Source of the DNA: Verrucomicrobiota bacterium
Lineage (GTDB): Bacteria; Verrucomicrobiota; Verrucomicrobiia; Limisphaerales; JADJPG01
Direction of reading: 5' to 3'
DNA: 32,246 bases
Assembly: GCA_016713365.1 (NCBI GenBank)
Contig: JADJPG010000080.1
Coordinates: 1 to 32,246, forward strand
The notes beneath the pieces were generated by a model. It did not search any database. It saw only the letters and a list, made by a program, of their open reading frames with translations, and had not been told where the DNA came from. Shown one piece after another: positions 1 to 8,069 of this stretch. A program made the position numbers and the translations under genes. The number at the start of each line of letters is the position of its first letter. Positions within the stretch are counted from its first letter, which is position 1.

Positions 1-189
1 GATACGTTCCCACTATCTCAAGCAAGGGTATCAGAGGAGAGCTGATGAAGTCTGGAGGTTCATCCTTCTCGGAATCGGACTCTGACGCCTATTTGGGCTT
101 TGGCAACTGTGCTGAGCCGCCGCTAACCCCGCGTAACTCCACTTGAATGTTCTCGCCGGTAGGAGTGCTTACACTCTACAAAAACTCTG

Positions 190-1047
190 ATGAAACTTTG
201 CCGCTTCCAACCTGCCTCGGGCCGTCCACGCGTCGGTCTCGTCAAGAATGACACCACCGTTCTCGATCTTTCCGCCGAGGGCATCGACCGCCTGACCAGC
301 CTCTTCGAGTTCGAAGGCCTCGCCGCGCAACTCGGTTCACTCGCCAGCCAGAAGCTGCCGGAGTTCGCGCTCGCCGATGTGAAGCTGCTCGCGCCGGTCG
401 AGCAACAGGAAGTCTGGGCAGTGGGCGTAACGTATCTGCGCAGCAAAAAGGCGCGGATGGAGGAAAGCGATTTCAGCGCGACGGCGTACGACAAAGTATA
501 CGATGCGCCGAGGCCGGAGCTCTTCTTCAAATCGATGCCGGAAAAAGTTGTTGGACCCGGTGAGGCGGTCGGCATTCGCAAGGACGCGACCTGGAATGTG
601 CCGGAGCCGGAGCTGGCGTTTGTGCTCAACTCCCGCGGCCACATCGTCGGCTACACGATTGGCAATGACATGAGCTCGCGCGACATCGAGGGCGAGAACC
701 TGCTCTACCTGCCGCAGGCGAAAATCTACGACCGCGCGTGCGCGCTGGGGCCATTCGTCACCGTCGGCGCCACGGAAGCCGAAGTGCGAAACTGGAAGAT
801 CGGCGTGGAGATTCAGCGCGCTGGCAACGCGGCCTTCGCCGGGGAAACGTCCATTGGCCAAATCAAGCGCACGTTCGCCGAACTCGTAGAATATCTGTTC
901 CGCAGCCAGAAGTTCCCGCATGGCGCAGTGTTGCTGACTGGAACCGGCATTGTGCCGCCGGATGGCTTCACGCTCGCGGCGAATGACGTGGTGAAGATCA
1001 ACATCAGCGGCATCGGCCAGCTGGAGAATCCTGTGGCCGTCGTCTGA
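190..1047 (+). CDS. Fumarylacetoacetate hydrolase (FAH) family protein, 2-keto-3-deoxy-sugar acid dehydratase-like
   Basis: A 285-residue cytosolic protein with no signal peptide. The C-terminal two thirds carry the FAH fold motifs: an E-P-E-L-A stretch with Glu139 and Glu141, and GND at 158-160, which together form the divalent-metal site of the family. Lys178 lies within a conserved Q-A-K-I-Y-D segment. The E-x-E...D plus LYLPQAK pattern resembles the subgroup that dehydrates 2-keto-3-deoxy-pentonates (arabinonate/xylonate) better than true fumarylacetoacetase, but family members also include hydratases and decarboxylases, so the substrate is uncertain. The ATG at 190 is the first good start. 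The gene stands alone and converges on the SIMPL gene with only 33 bp between the stops. Confidence 0.88.
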   Translation: MKLCRFQPASGRPRVGLVKNDTTVLDLSAEGIDRLTSLFEFEGLAAQLGSLASQKLPEFALADVKLLAPVEQQEVWAVGVTYLRSKKARMEESDFSATAYDKVYDAPRPELFFKSMPEKVVGPGEAVGIRKDATWNVPEPELAFVLNSRGHIVGYTIGNDMSSRDIEGENLLYLPQAKIYDRACALGPFVTVGATEAEVRNWKIGVEIQRAGNAAFAGETSIGQIKRTFAELVEYLFRSQKFPHGAVLLTGTGIVPPDGFTLAANDVVKINISGIGQLENPVAVV

Positions 1048-1080
1048 CGGCTCTATGTGATCGGATCCCGCGATCGAGCC

Positions 1081-1860
1081 TCACTTGGATTCGACGACGT
1101 AGCTCACGATCACTTTTGCCGTGTAGGTCAGTTCGCCGAAAGGCGAGCCGGATTCCCCGACGCTCGCGTCCAGATTTCCGCCAGGGAGCTGTGTGTCGCG
1201 CTCGTATCCCTTGGAGAGCGACCCGACGGACGATCCGTAAACCGCATTGTTCACCGGCACCGTCGGAGCCGTGGCTTCCGTAAATCCTTTCGCCACCAAT
1301 TTGACGCCGAACTTGCTCTCATAAAGCTTCCGCCGCTCTTCCGCCATATCGCACGCCTGCGCCTTGGCCCGGGCCTTCACGGCTTCCTTGCCCGTATGCT
1401 CGAATTCGATGCCAAGGAAATGAACCTCGGACCAGCGATCGACCGCTCCCGCCACGGCTTGGAACTCCTTTTCATCCCGCACGGTGACCTTCAGGAAGTT
1501 GTCCACGACGTAGCTCTTCGCCTTCTCGCTGAAGACACCGAATTTCTGCGTCGATGAAAAGCGCGCTGCCTGAATCTGGTCCGCGCTGATGCCGCCTTCC
1601 TTGAGAAGCGAAGCCACTTTACCTCGCATCTCCTGGTTCATGCGGAGCGAATCCACGAGCGACTTGTTCTCGGTGCGAACTTTCAAAGTCACCTTCGCGC
1701 GATCGGCCACCACCTTCACGTCGCTCTCGCCCGAAATGCTGACTGTGGACGGCAATCCGGCGAGGTACGCCTTCAACTCGTTGGGGTTGCCTTTTAGTTC
1801 CGTTTCGGCGCGAAGCGCGACCGTGGTCAGGAGGGCGGCGAGGATCAGTGGGATTTTCAT
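1081..1860 (-). CDS. SIMPL (DUF541) domain periplasmic protein
   Basis: A 259-residue protein with a cleavable signal peptide (hydrophobic LILAALLTTVALRA, cut around residue 18). The mature part begins with a V-S-I-S-G-E-S-like strand and continues with alternating beta/helix segments typical of SIMPL/DUF541 proteins (BP26, YggE), which form oligomeric periplasmic or outer-membrane-associated assemblies of poorly defined role, often linked to oxidative or envelope stress. No catalytic residues are known for the family. It lies 67 bp downstream of the apbE remnant on the same strand and could be the tail of that transcription unit, but the gap and different theme make an independent gene equally likely. 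The ATG at 1860 is well placed before the signal peptide. Confidence 0.85.
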   Translation of the reverse strand: MKIPLILAALLTTVALRAETELKGNPNELKAYLAGLPSTVSISGESDVKVVADRAKVTLKVRTENKSLVDSLRMNQEMRGKVASLLKEGGISADQIQAARFSSTQKFGVFSEKAKSYVVDNFLKVTVRDEKEFQAVAGAVDRWSEVHFLGIEFEHTGKEAVKARAKAQACDMAEERRKLYESKFGVKLVAKGFTEATAPTVPVNNAVYGSSVGSLSKGYERDTQLPGGNLDASVGESGSPFGELTYTAKVIVSYVVESK

Positions 1861-1927
1861 AACTCGCGATTTCTATGGCGCTTCGTCCGGGGTTTGGCAA
1901 GCGGCGGATTGTCAATTGACCGCCGTA

Positions 1928-2969
1928 TCAACGGTCGTCGCCGTTCGCCGACCAGAGTTCGGAGGCCACCACCGGCCAGCGCGATGGATCGGCCGGATGA
2001 GGCATCAGCGTGAATCGAAAAGCCATTGTTCCTCCAAACTGTTTCACCGACCGCTCTGGGCCGAGCACAAGCAATGCGGTCGACCACGCGTCCGATTCCA
2101 TGCAGGTCGTTGCTCGGACCGAACAAGCTGCAAGCCCTTACACCGGCAACCCCGTGCGAGGTTGGAGAATGTGACTGTAGCGGCGACCGTCCACGACGAA
2201 GAAGTTCTCGTAGTTGCCGGCGGTCGAGATGGATTCGTCGCGCAAGCGCACCGCGACGCGTTTACCGCGGTGAGCCGGATCTTCCAGCTGCACTTCCCAA
2301 CCCGCCTGCCCTGGTTGAGAACCGATCACCCGCAGGTCCCCGCCAGCCCGCACCATCGCGTCGGCAACGCCGTGCTTGCGCAAGGTCATGATGGCGGAAT
2401 CGACAGCATATCCCTTTGCGATCCCACCCAAGTCGATCGAAACCGGGGCGATTGAAGCGCACCGTGCGCCGGACGGGATCCAACTCGACGCGCTGATGTC
2501 CGACGTTGGTGAGCGCCTTCTCCAGTTCGGCATCGGTCGGTAACCGGTGCTGCTTCCAGATGAAGCCCCACAGATCCGCGACCGGTCGTATCGTGACGTC
2601 GAAGGACCCGTCCGTTTGACGGGAAACTTCCTGCGCGAAACTAATCACGCGAAAGAGCTCTTCGGAAACAGCGACGGGACCTTCGGACGCCGAGGCGTTG
2701 AGGCGGACGAGTTCACTGTCAGCGCGGTGCAAACTCATCAAGGCATCGACCTCGCGGACAGCGTCGAAAGCAAGATCGATGGCGCGATGAACCGAGGGAG
2801 AGTTCGTCCCAATCGCCGAGATGACGACGAACGTACCGAGCAGCGGTTGCGCCCGGCGAATCTCCTTAGCGGGTGGATGGAGCGGGCTGGTCTGACATCC
2901 GGCGAGCATCAGTCCCAGCAGGAACGGCCAGCCCGGGTTGAATGACCAGGGAAAACGTGGCCAGCACAC
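1928..2969 (-). pseudogene. apbE: FAD:protein FMN transferase (ApbE) lipoprotein, frameshifted and with an in-frame stop
   Basis: ApbE moves FMN from FAD onto a Thr/Ser of secreted flavoproteins; the target here is probably the gene just upstream. The chosen GTG at 2969 opens a lipoprotein signal ending in lipobox LAGC; an ATG at 3035 would overlap the upstream gene by 170 bp. Family motifs follow in order: QPLLGTFV, IDLGGIAKGYAVD, RAGGDLRVIG, STAGNYE and HILQPRTGLPV. The first half reads in one frame to about 2445; the next part reads one base later (one extra base, or two missing, in the CGCCCCGGTTTC stretch). TAA at 2138-2140 then stops it, but the same frame continues with ESDAWSTALLVLGP, the conserved metal-binding Asp/Thr segment, to TGA at 1928. 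The stop therefore removes an essential part. Either a decaying gene or two sequencing errors. Confidence 0.8.
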
Positions 2970-3471
2970 GCCGGACTCCCTCGGTGACGCTGCGGCAGGA
3001 GATGGTGGCTCCACTGATGTTGTAGACGTCGTCATTGAGACGGAGTTTGGATTGGTCGGTCTTCCCGATGAATTGTTCCCGCCATTTCAGGTTCCGGATG
3101 TCGCTGCCGTGGCTCTCGCGATACTCCAGCACTTCGACGCGTTGCACCGCGCCCTGCGGATTCACCGCCACAGCGTAGTCAATGACCTCGTGCTTCCCAA
3201 GCACATGATCGAGGATGATCACCCCCTGGAGATTGGTTCCCTGCCAGGCCAGCCAGATTCGATTGCCTTTGTTCAGGATGCGCTGACGCGACGCAGTCTG
3301 GATGGCTTTGACTTGTTCGGCCGTGAACTTGATCGTCCGCGCTTCGAATCGATCCGCTGCGGGGAAGCAGAGCTTCTGCGTTTTTTCGACGGTCAGGAAG
3401 CGTTCCGCACGTGCCAGCAGCACGCCGCAAAGCAGCGTCGCCACCAAGAAAAGCTGGAGCCGAAATCTCAA
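2866..3471 (-). CDS. Exported FMN-binding domain protein (covalent flavin carrier)
   Basis: A 201-residue protein with an N-terminal signal sequence (RFRLQLFLVATLLCGVLLARA) and a C-terminal FMN-binding domain like that of NqrC/RnfG. The motif S153-G-A-T156-I-S is the ApbE recognition site, and Thr156 is the expected phosphoester-linked FMN attachment residue. The start is a TTG at 3471, supported by a GAGG ribosome-binding site five bases before it and by the porin stop only 7 bp upstream. The C-terminus overlaps the start of apbE by about 100 bp. Flavinylated carriers of this type pass electrons outside the cytoplasmic membrane. Encoded with a cytochrome b, a porin and its own flavinyltransferase, it is probably the electron acceptor or relay of that set (inference). 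Confidence 0.85.
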   Translation of the reverse strand: MRFRLQLFLVATLLCGVLLARAERFLTVEKTQKLCFPAADRFEARTIKFTAEQVKAIQTASRQRILNKGNRIWLAWQGTNLQGVIILDHVLGKHEVIDYAVAVNPQGAVQRVEVLEYRESHGSDIRNLKWREQFIGKTDQSKLRLNDDVYNISGATISCRSVTEGVRRVLATFSLVIQPGLAVPAGTDARRMSDQPAPSTR

Positions 3472-3478
3472 GATGACC

Positions 3479-4816
3479 TCAGAAGAACACGCCGGCGCCG
3501 AGTTGGAAATAATCCTGATTCACCTCCGAACGTTCCGTCGCCGCCGTGCCATCGAGATTTCGGCGGTAGTCCGCCTTGATGACGAAATTCGGGTTCAACA
3601 ACCATGCGACACCCGCGGTCAGGAAGTCCTTGTTCGTGGTGCCATTATCGAGCTCAGTGCCGGAACTGAGGTCATCCTGGGTCACGATCTGGCTGAAGCG
3701 AATGAATGGAACGAGGTCCATCTCAGACGCGATGCCCTTCTTGAACGCCTCTGGCCAGAAGTGATACGCCGCCTCGAGATACCAGCCATACATGCGATCG
3801 CCGACATCATCCGTCGCTGATCCATTGTTGTTGGCGAGTAAATTTCCCGGAGCGTCAATGTGCCAGTAGGCGAAATCCCCGCGCAATTCCAGACCCGTCT
3901 TCGGCACGCGATACGCGGCCTCCACATCGAACAACGCAACGGTCGAGCTACGACCTCCCGAACCCGTCACCCGCGTCACGTAAAAGGAACTGCTCGCATC
4001 GAGTCCTTGCATTCCGTTGAAGTGCAGGCGGCCCGAGTAAGCGAGATTGTTTTCGTCCGCCCGACGAACGCGTGGACGCGCCCCGCGCATACCACCTGAG
4101 GCATTGATGCCCGCGGCGGTCGATCCGGAAATCGCATCCTCAAGGCCGCTCGAAACCATGAGTTGGTAATTCAATCCATCGACAACTTTGCCAAAGATTC
4201 CAGCACTCGGCTCAAACCAGGTGCTCGGGATAATCTCGCGGTAAAGCTCTGGGCGTTCAGTGGAGTAAAAGGTCGTCGGCTCGTGATACTTGTTGATGCG
4301 CCCCACCGGCACGAGATCGATGCCGAGCGACCGGATGTTGAAATGCGGTTTGAGCAGGATATCCACGTAGAACTGCTCCAGTTCGATCTCGCCGTCGAAA
4401 CGGCTGCGTTGAGTGCCGTTGCCCGTTGTGCCCGACGTTTCATCCACCCCGCCGTGCTCGAACTCGAGTTCCGAATTGAACACCAGCCAGTCGTTGATGG
4501 CATAAGACGGCGTCAGCACGAACCGGTGCGGGTCGAACGCATTCGCACCGGATTGGGGGAATCGATACTTGGCCTCACCATAGAATCCGAGCTTGAGGCC
4601 GTTCCCCTTGAAGAACGTGTCCGCCACTGGGGACGCTTCCGTTTTCATCGGCCCCTCCTTCAAACGTTCCACCTCCTCAGTGAGCGCTTGCACCTGTTTT
4701 TGCAAGCGTTCGATCAGTGCCGGGTCAATCTCGGCCGCCCGGGCACTGGATGAGACGATGGATGCACCTGCGGCAACAACCGCAAACTGCGCTGCGAACG
4801 ATGACTGGATCTTCAT
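3479..4816 (-). CDS. Outer-membrane porin (phosphate-selective porin O/P-like)
   Basis: A 445-residue protein with a signal peptide ending near SSARA, followed by a short coiled coil (LIERLQKQVQALTEEVERLKE, roughly residues 33-54) of the kind that trimerises the periplasmic end of many porins. The remainder is an amphipathic beta-rich region with alternating aromatic residues, and it ends in Phe-Phe, the usual C-terminal signal for beta-barrel assembly. No N-terminal S-layer-homology domain is visible. It resembles OprO/OprP-type porins, but substrate selectivity cannot be read from sequence. It sits between the cytochrome b (59 bp upstream) and the FMN-binding protein (7 bp downstream); the 59-bp gap holds two palindromes that probably regulate it. 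Confidence 0.82.
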   Translation of the reverse strand: MKIQSSFAAQFAVVAAGASIVSSSARAAEIDPALIERLQKQVQALTEEVERLKEGPMKTEASPVADTFFKGNGLKLGFYGEAKYRFPQSGANAFDPHRFVLTPSYAINDWLVFNSELEFEHGGVDETSGTTGNGTQRSRFDGEIELEQFYVDILLKPHFNIRSLGIDLVPVGRINKYHEPTTFYSTERPELYREIIPSTWFEPSAGIFGKVVDGLNYQLMVSSGLEDAISGSTAAGINASGGMRGARPRVRRADENNLAYSGRLHFNGMQGLDASSSFYVTRVTGSGGRSSTVALFDVEAAYRVPKTGLELRGDFAYWHIDAPGNLLANNNGSATDDVGDRMYGWYLEAAYHFWPEAFKKGIASEMDLVPFIRFSQIVTQDDLSSGTELDNGTTNKDFLTAGVAWLLNPNFVIKADYRRNLDGTAATERSEVNQDYFQLGAGVFF

Positions 4817-4823
4817 GGTTTAG

Positions 4824-4872
4824 TTGAGACAGAGTCTCAAGACGTCGCCATAGCTAATGAGATCCATTCTCA
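4824..4872 (-). promoter_or_regulatory. Tandem Fur-like palindromic operators upstream of the porin
   Basis: The gap between the cytochrome b stop and the porin start holds two dyads. TTGAGACAGAGTCTCAA (4824-4840) is a perfect 7-bp inverted repeat around 3 bp. TGAGATCCATTCTCA (4858-4872) has arms TGAGA/TCTCA. Both share the frame TGAGA-N5-TCTCA, and their centres are 33 bp apart, about three helical turns on one DNA face. The second matches a 7-1-7 Fur/Zur-type site (TGATAAT-N-ATTATCA) at 6 of 7 bases in one arm. No T-run follows, so they are not terminators. Which regulator binds is inference. Confidence 0.4.
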
Positions 4873-4875
4873 TCA

Positions 4876-5370
4876 TCAAGAAGTTTCTCCAAGATTCTTA
4901 ACCCAGAAGTAGACCTGAATCAGGTGAGAAGCCAGCGTTACGGGGAGCAACAGTCCTGAGATCCGGTGAAACCAGACCACGTAGTCCCGGGTTGATTCGC
5001 TGCCGCCGTACACCAGAAACGTTCCGCTGGCGGCAAGACCGGCGAAGACGCACAGCAACGCGACACCGCTGGGGACATTCGCACTGGTGCGCCAGCCAAT
5101 CCGGATGTGCTGCGCGGTGAGGTAGCCGAGAAAACCGCACAAGAACGGATTCAGGGCGCCGTGAAATCTGACCCAACCACCCGTTGGAAACGGTCCACTG
5201 GCGTCAGTCCCATCAAACGCCGCATTGGCAGTCTGCCCCCACCAGATGACAACCCCAGACACAAAGCTCGCCGCCATGAGGGACAGACCGAGAACCAGAA
5301 CCCACATGGGCAGCTTTGCGTGCCGACGCGGCGCACCGTCACCCTTGGAATGCTTCGAATGCATGCTCAT
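4876..5370 (-). CDS. Four-helix membrane cytochrome b (DUF4405/cytochrome b561-like)
   Basis: A 164-residue protein with a basic, His/Lys-rich N-terminus and four predicted membrane helices (about 22-44, 67-92, 101-122, 131-156). Helix 2 carries His70 and His88, and helix 4 carries His135 and His149. Two His pairs on non-adjacent helices, 18 and 14 residues apart, are what a two-heme transmembrane bundle needs, so it probably carries electrons across the membrane, most likely from quinol. It starts 12 bp after the pyruvate kinase stop. It lies just ahead of a porin, a covalent-FMN protein and ApbE, which suggests delivery of electrons to periplasmic flavin. Family membership was judged from topology and His placement only; the protein is poorly conserved. 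Confidence 0.7.
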   Translation of the reverse strand: MSMHSKHSKGDGAPRRHAKLPMWVLVLGLSLMAASFVSGVVIWWGQTANAAFDGTDASGPFPTGGWVRFHGALNPFLCGFLGYLTAQHIRIGWRTSANVPSGVALLCVFAGLAASGTFLVYGGSESTRDYVVWFHRISGLLLPVTLASHLIQVYFWVKNLGETS

Positions 5371-5382
5371 CGACCCAACCGC

Positions 5383-6789
5383 TTACGCCACGGTTCGCAT
5401 CTCTACCACATCAATGATCTGCTCACCCGCGGAAATCGCGCTGATCACGACGATGGTGTTTCCTGAGCGCAGCTTGCCGTCCGCCACCAGCGCCTTGATC
5501 GCGACCTCAATCGTCCGTTCGGGATGGTTATGATCAAACGGATGAATGAACGGCTGAACCGCCCAGTTGAGCGCGAGCGCATCCGCCACACCGTGAAACT
5601 CACACACCGCAATGATCGGGGAGTATCGCGGACGGAACGACGCCGCGTGTCGCGCCATATTTCCGCGAATGGTGAAGACAACAATCGCGTCCGCCTTCAA
5701 TTGATCCGCCAGCACCACGGCGCTCTTCACCAGTTTCTGTCGCTGACTCGTGAACTCCGCGCGCTCGTGAAAGTTCGCGCTGCCACTGCGCTCGATGCGT
5801 TGGGAAATCCGGTCAAACACCTCGATGCACTTGAGCGGATACTTCCCCACCGTGGTTTCGCCGCTGAGCATGATGGCATCCGCCTGCTCAAACACCGCGT
5901 TTGCCACGTCCGTGATTTCCGCGCGCGTCGGCAGCGGATTTTCAATCATGCTCTCCAGCATGTGCGTGGCGACAATCACCGGCCGACCAACGTGCAAACA
6001 CGTTTTTACGATGCGCCGCTGGATGATCGGGAGCTCCTCGTACGGACACTCAATGCCCAAATCACCGCGCGCCACCATGATGCCATCCGCCGCGCGCAGA
6101 ATTTCGTCGAAGTTGCTCACCGCGAGTTGATCCTCGATCTTCGCAATGAGCATCGGCTTGTGTGCCGCACCGGAGACGACCTTGCGCAGTTGCTGAATAT
6201 CCTTCGCCTCGCGCACGAAAGAGAGCGCGATGAAATCCACTCCCAGTTCAAGACCCACCTCGATGTCAGCCAGATCCTTCGCCGTGAGCGCGGGCAAGCT
6301 CACCTTCACGCCGGGTAGATTGATGTGGCGACGGCTCCCGAGCTTGCCGGGCGTGAGGACCTCGCATTCGACCTTGTTCGCGTGCTTCGCGAGCACCTTC
6401 ATGTGGATCTCACCATTGTCGAGCAGCACGATGTCGCCGACGCTGATGTCGTTCACGAAGTTCTCGTAGTTCACGTCCACCGAATGCACTTCCTCGCTCT
6501 GCTCCCCGCGAACCGTGAGCATGAACTTCTGCCCAGGCTGAAGGTCGAGCGCCGCCGGAAGATCGCCCGTGCGAATCGCCGGGCCCTGCGTGTCCATGAG
6601 AATACCAATCGACTTCCGACGCGCCGATGCCGCAGCACGAATGTCTTTCACCACCCGGCGAACCCAATCGTGCGGCGCGTGTGACATGTTCAGCCGCGCG
6701 ATGTTCATGCCGGCGTCGATGAGTTTGCCGAGCATCTCGGGCGAATCCGTTGCGGGCCCGAGCGTGGCGATGATTTTGGTTTTTCTCAT
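5383..6789 (-). CDS. pyk: Pyruvate kinase
   Basis: A 468-residue enzyme of normal length that converts phosphoenolpyruvate and ADP to pyruvate and ATP. The N-terminus KTKIIATLGPAT, the MDTQGPAIRTG loop, Lys217 and Glu219 in AKIED, and MVARGDLG with Asp243 are the diagnostic substrate and Mg2+/K+ sites. The motif usually read as KIENxEG is KIEDQLA here, and the usual DTKGPEIR is DTQGPAIR; both are variants rather than losses of catalytic residues. A normal C-terminal regulatory domain follows. It begins 9 bp after ygfZ and ends 12 bp before the cytochrome b gene, so it is probably co-transcribed with both. A gluconeogenic PEP synthase is encoded further along in the same window. Confidence 0.96.
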   Translation of the reverse strand: MRKTKIIATLGPATDSPEMLGKLIDAGMNIARLNMSHAPHDWVRRVVKDIRAAASARRKSIGILMDTQGPAIRTGDLPAALDLQPGQKFMLTVRGEQSEEVHSVDVNYENFVNDISVGDIVLLDNGEIHMKVLAKHANKVECEVLTPGKLGSRRHINLPGVKVSLPALTAKDLADIEVGLELGVDFIALSFVREAKDIQQLRKVVSGAAHKPMLIAKIEDQLAVSNFDEILRAADGIMVARGDLGIECPYEELPIIQRRIVKTCLHVGRPVIVATHMLESMIENPLPTRAEITDVANAVFEQADAIMLSGETTVGKYPLKCIEVFDRISQRIERSGSANFHERAEFTSQRQKLVKSAVVLADQLKADAIVVFTIRGNMARHAASFRPRYSPIIAVCEFHGVADALALNWAVQPFIHPFDHNHPERTIEVAIKALVADGKLRSGNTIVVISAISAGEQIIDVVEMRTVA

Positions 6790-6798
6790 GAGATTGAA

Positions 6799-7890
6799 TC
6801 AAAGGCGGAACGGAAGCGCCGTCACCGTGGCGGGGAACAACTGGTCTCCCAGCTGAACTTGCAGTGTCACGCCCGGCTCATTGTGCTCGCGGCGCACGTA
6901 ACCGAGCGCGATGTTCTTTTGGAACGCCGGCGAAGCGATGGCACTGGTCAGCACGCCGACTTCCTTCTCGCCCGAAAACAGTTTCGCGCCCCGCGCTGGC
7001 AGTTCACGCAAATCATCAGGGAGAACCAATCCGCGCAGGGCCTTCGCCACCTGACCGTAGGTGCGGATGCGAGCGATGACTTCCTGCCCGATGTAGCAAC
7101 CCTTGCTGTAACTGATCGCGCGCGCCTCGATGCCGGCTTCCGGCGCTAGATTGGTTTCATCCATGTCCACGCCGAATCGCGGAATGCCCGCCTCGACGCG
7201 CACTAATTCCAGCCCCTGCCAGCCGCACGCGCGTCCGCCGAACTCCTTCGCCGCCGCAATCAGCTTGTCCGCAACCGCCGCCAACGCACCCGTCGGAACG
7301 AACAAATCGCAGCCAGGTGCCAAACCGCGTGCATGGTTCATGCAGTAAATCTCTCCGAGCGTCGCGTCGGTAATCTTGGAGAAATGCAGCGGCTTCTCCG
7401 GCACGGTCAATCCGAGCCCCAGCTTGGCGACAACTTCCGGCGCCTTCGGTCCCTGCACACTGAGCAAGCCGTAGTGCGGCACGACGTCGACCACTTGAAC
7501 ATCATCCGCGATGATGAATTTCTCGAATCGTTCAGCCACGCCCGCGCCGAGGCCCGGTTCGAAATCGAGCAGCAGCTCGTCGGCGAGACTGTAGACATTC
7601 AGATCGCTCTGCAGCTTGCCCTTCGCGGTCACCAGCGCGGCGTAGCAGCCCTGGCTGGGCTTGAGATCCTTGACGTTGTTCGTGATCTGGCCGTGGAGAA
7701 ACCGCGCCCGATCGGCGCCCGTGAGACAAAGCCGGCTGCGGCAGCTGAGATCGATAACGCCCGCCGTCGCGCACAGCGCAGCGTGTTCGGCCAGCACATC
7801 GCCGTAGTGGGACACGACTTCCGCGCCGTTCACTTCGGTGAACACCGCGTTCAAGCTGTGATGAAATTCGTGCAAGGACAACCCAGTCAC
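6799..7890 (-). CDS. ygfZ: YgfZ/GcvT-like folate-binding iron-sulfur cluster protein
   Basis: A 363-residue protein of the aminomethyltransferase fold. It has the signature K-G-C-Y-I-G-Q-E (263-270) of YgfZ proteins, whose Cys is needed for tetrahydrofolate-dependent support of Fe-S enzymes such as the tRNA modifier MiaB. It is not the glycine-cleavage T protein: that signature distinguishes YgfZ, and no gcvH or gcvP is nearby. The N-terminal half contains the FLHGQITNNV segment also typical of YgfZ. The start is given as GTG at 7890; a TTG at 7881 is possible. It heads the minus-strand run with pyk 9 bp downstream and is divergent from the kinase-MurQ gene, with about 180 bp between them. 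Confidence 0.9.
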   Translation of the reverse strand: MTGLSLHEFHHSLNAVFTEVNGAEVVSHYGDVLAEHAALCATAGVIDLSCRSRLCLTGADRARFLHGQITNNVKDLKPSQGCYAALVTAKGKLQSDLNVYSLADELLLDFEPGLGAGVAERFEKFIIADDVQVVDVVPHYGLLSVQGPKAPEVVAKLGLGLTVPEKPLHFSKITDATLGEIYCMNHARGLAPGCDLFVPTGALAAVADKLIAAAKEFGGRACGWQGLELVRVEAGIPRFGVDMDETNLAPEAGIEARAISYSKGCYIGQEVIARIRTYGQVAKALRGLVLPDDLRELPARGAKLFSGEKEVGVLTSAIASPAFQKNIALGYVRREHNEPGVTLQVQLGDQLFPATVTALPFRL

Positions 7891-8069
7891 GCGGCGAGCC
7901 TAGCGAGCGAGCCGGGCGAACAAAAGCGCGAAGGCGATCTGACGAGAGCTCCGTTTGAACTGTGTAGGCCGACTAGACCTGGACGAGCGAGCTCGTTGCT
8001 GGCGGGAGGCCGGCAACACATGGGTGTGAGGCAGTTTAGTTCCTTGAAAAGCAGACCATTCCCCGAATC

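Noticed and set aside
2..85. Possible C-terminal end of a gene running in from the left (27 codons to TGA at 83-85)
   Set aside because: Too short, no motif, no way to distinguish it from a chance open stretch.
1048..1080. Hairpin GATCG...CGATC between the FAH and SIMPL genes as a bidirectional terminator
   Set aside because: Only 5 bp, with a 7-base loop and no T-run on either strand.
2866..3035. ATG at 3035 as the apbE start
   Set aside because: It would overlap the FMN-binding gene by 170 bp and put over 20 polar residues before the lipoprotein signal; GTG at 2969 fits better.
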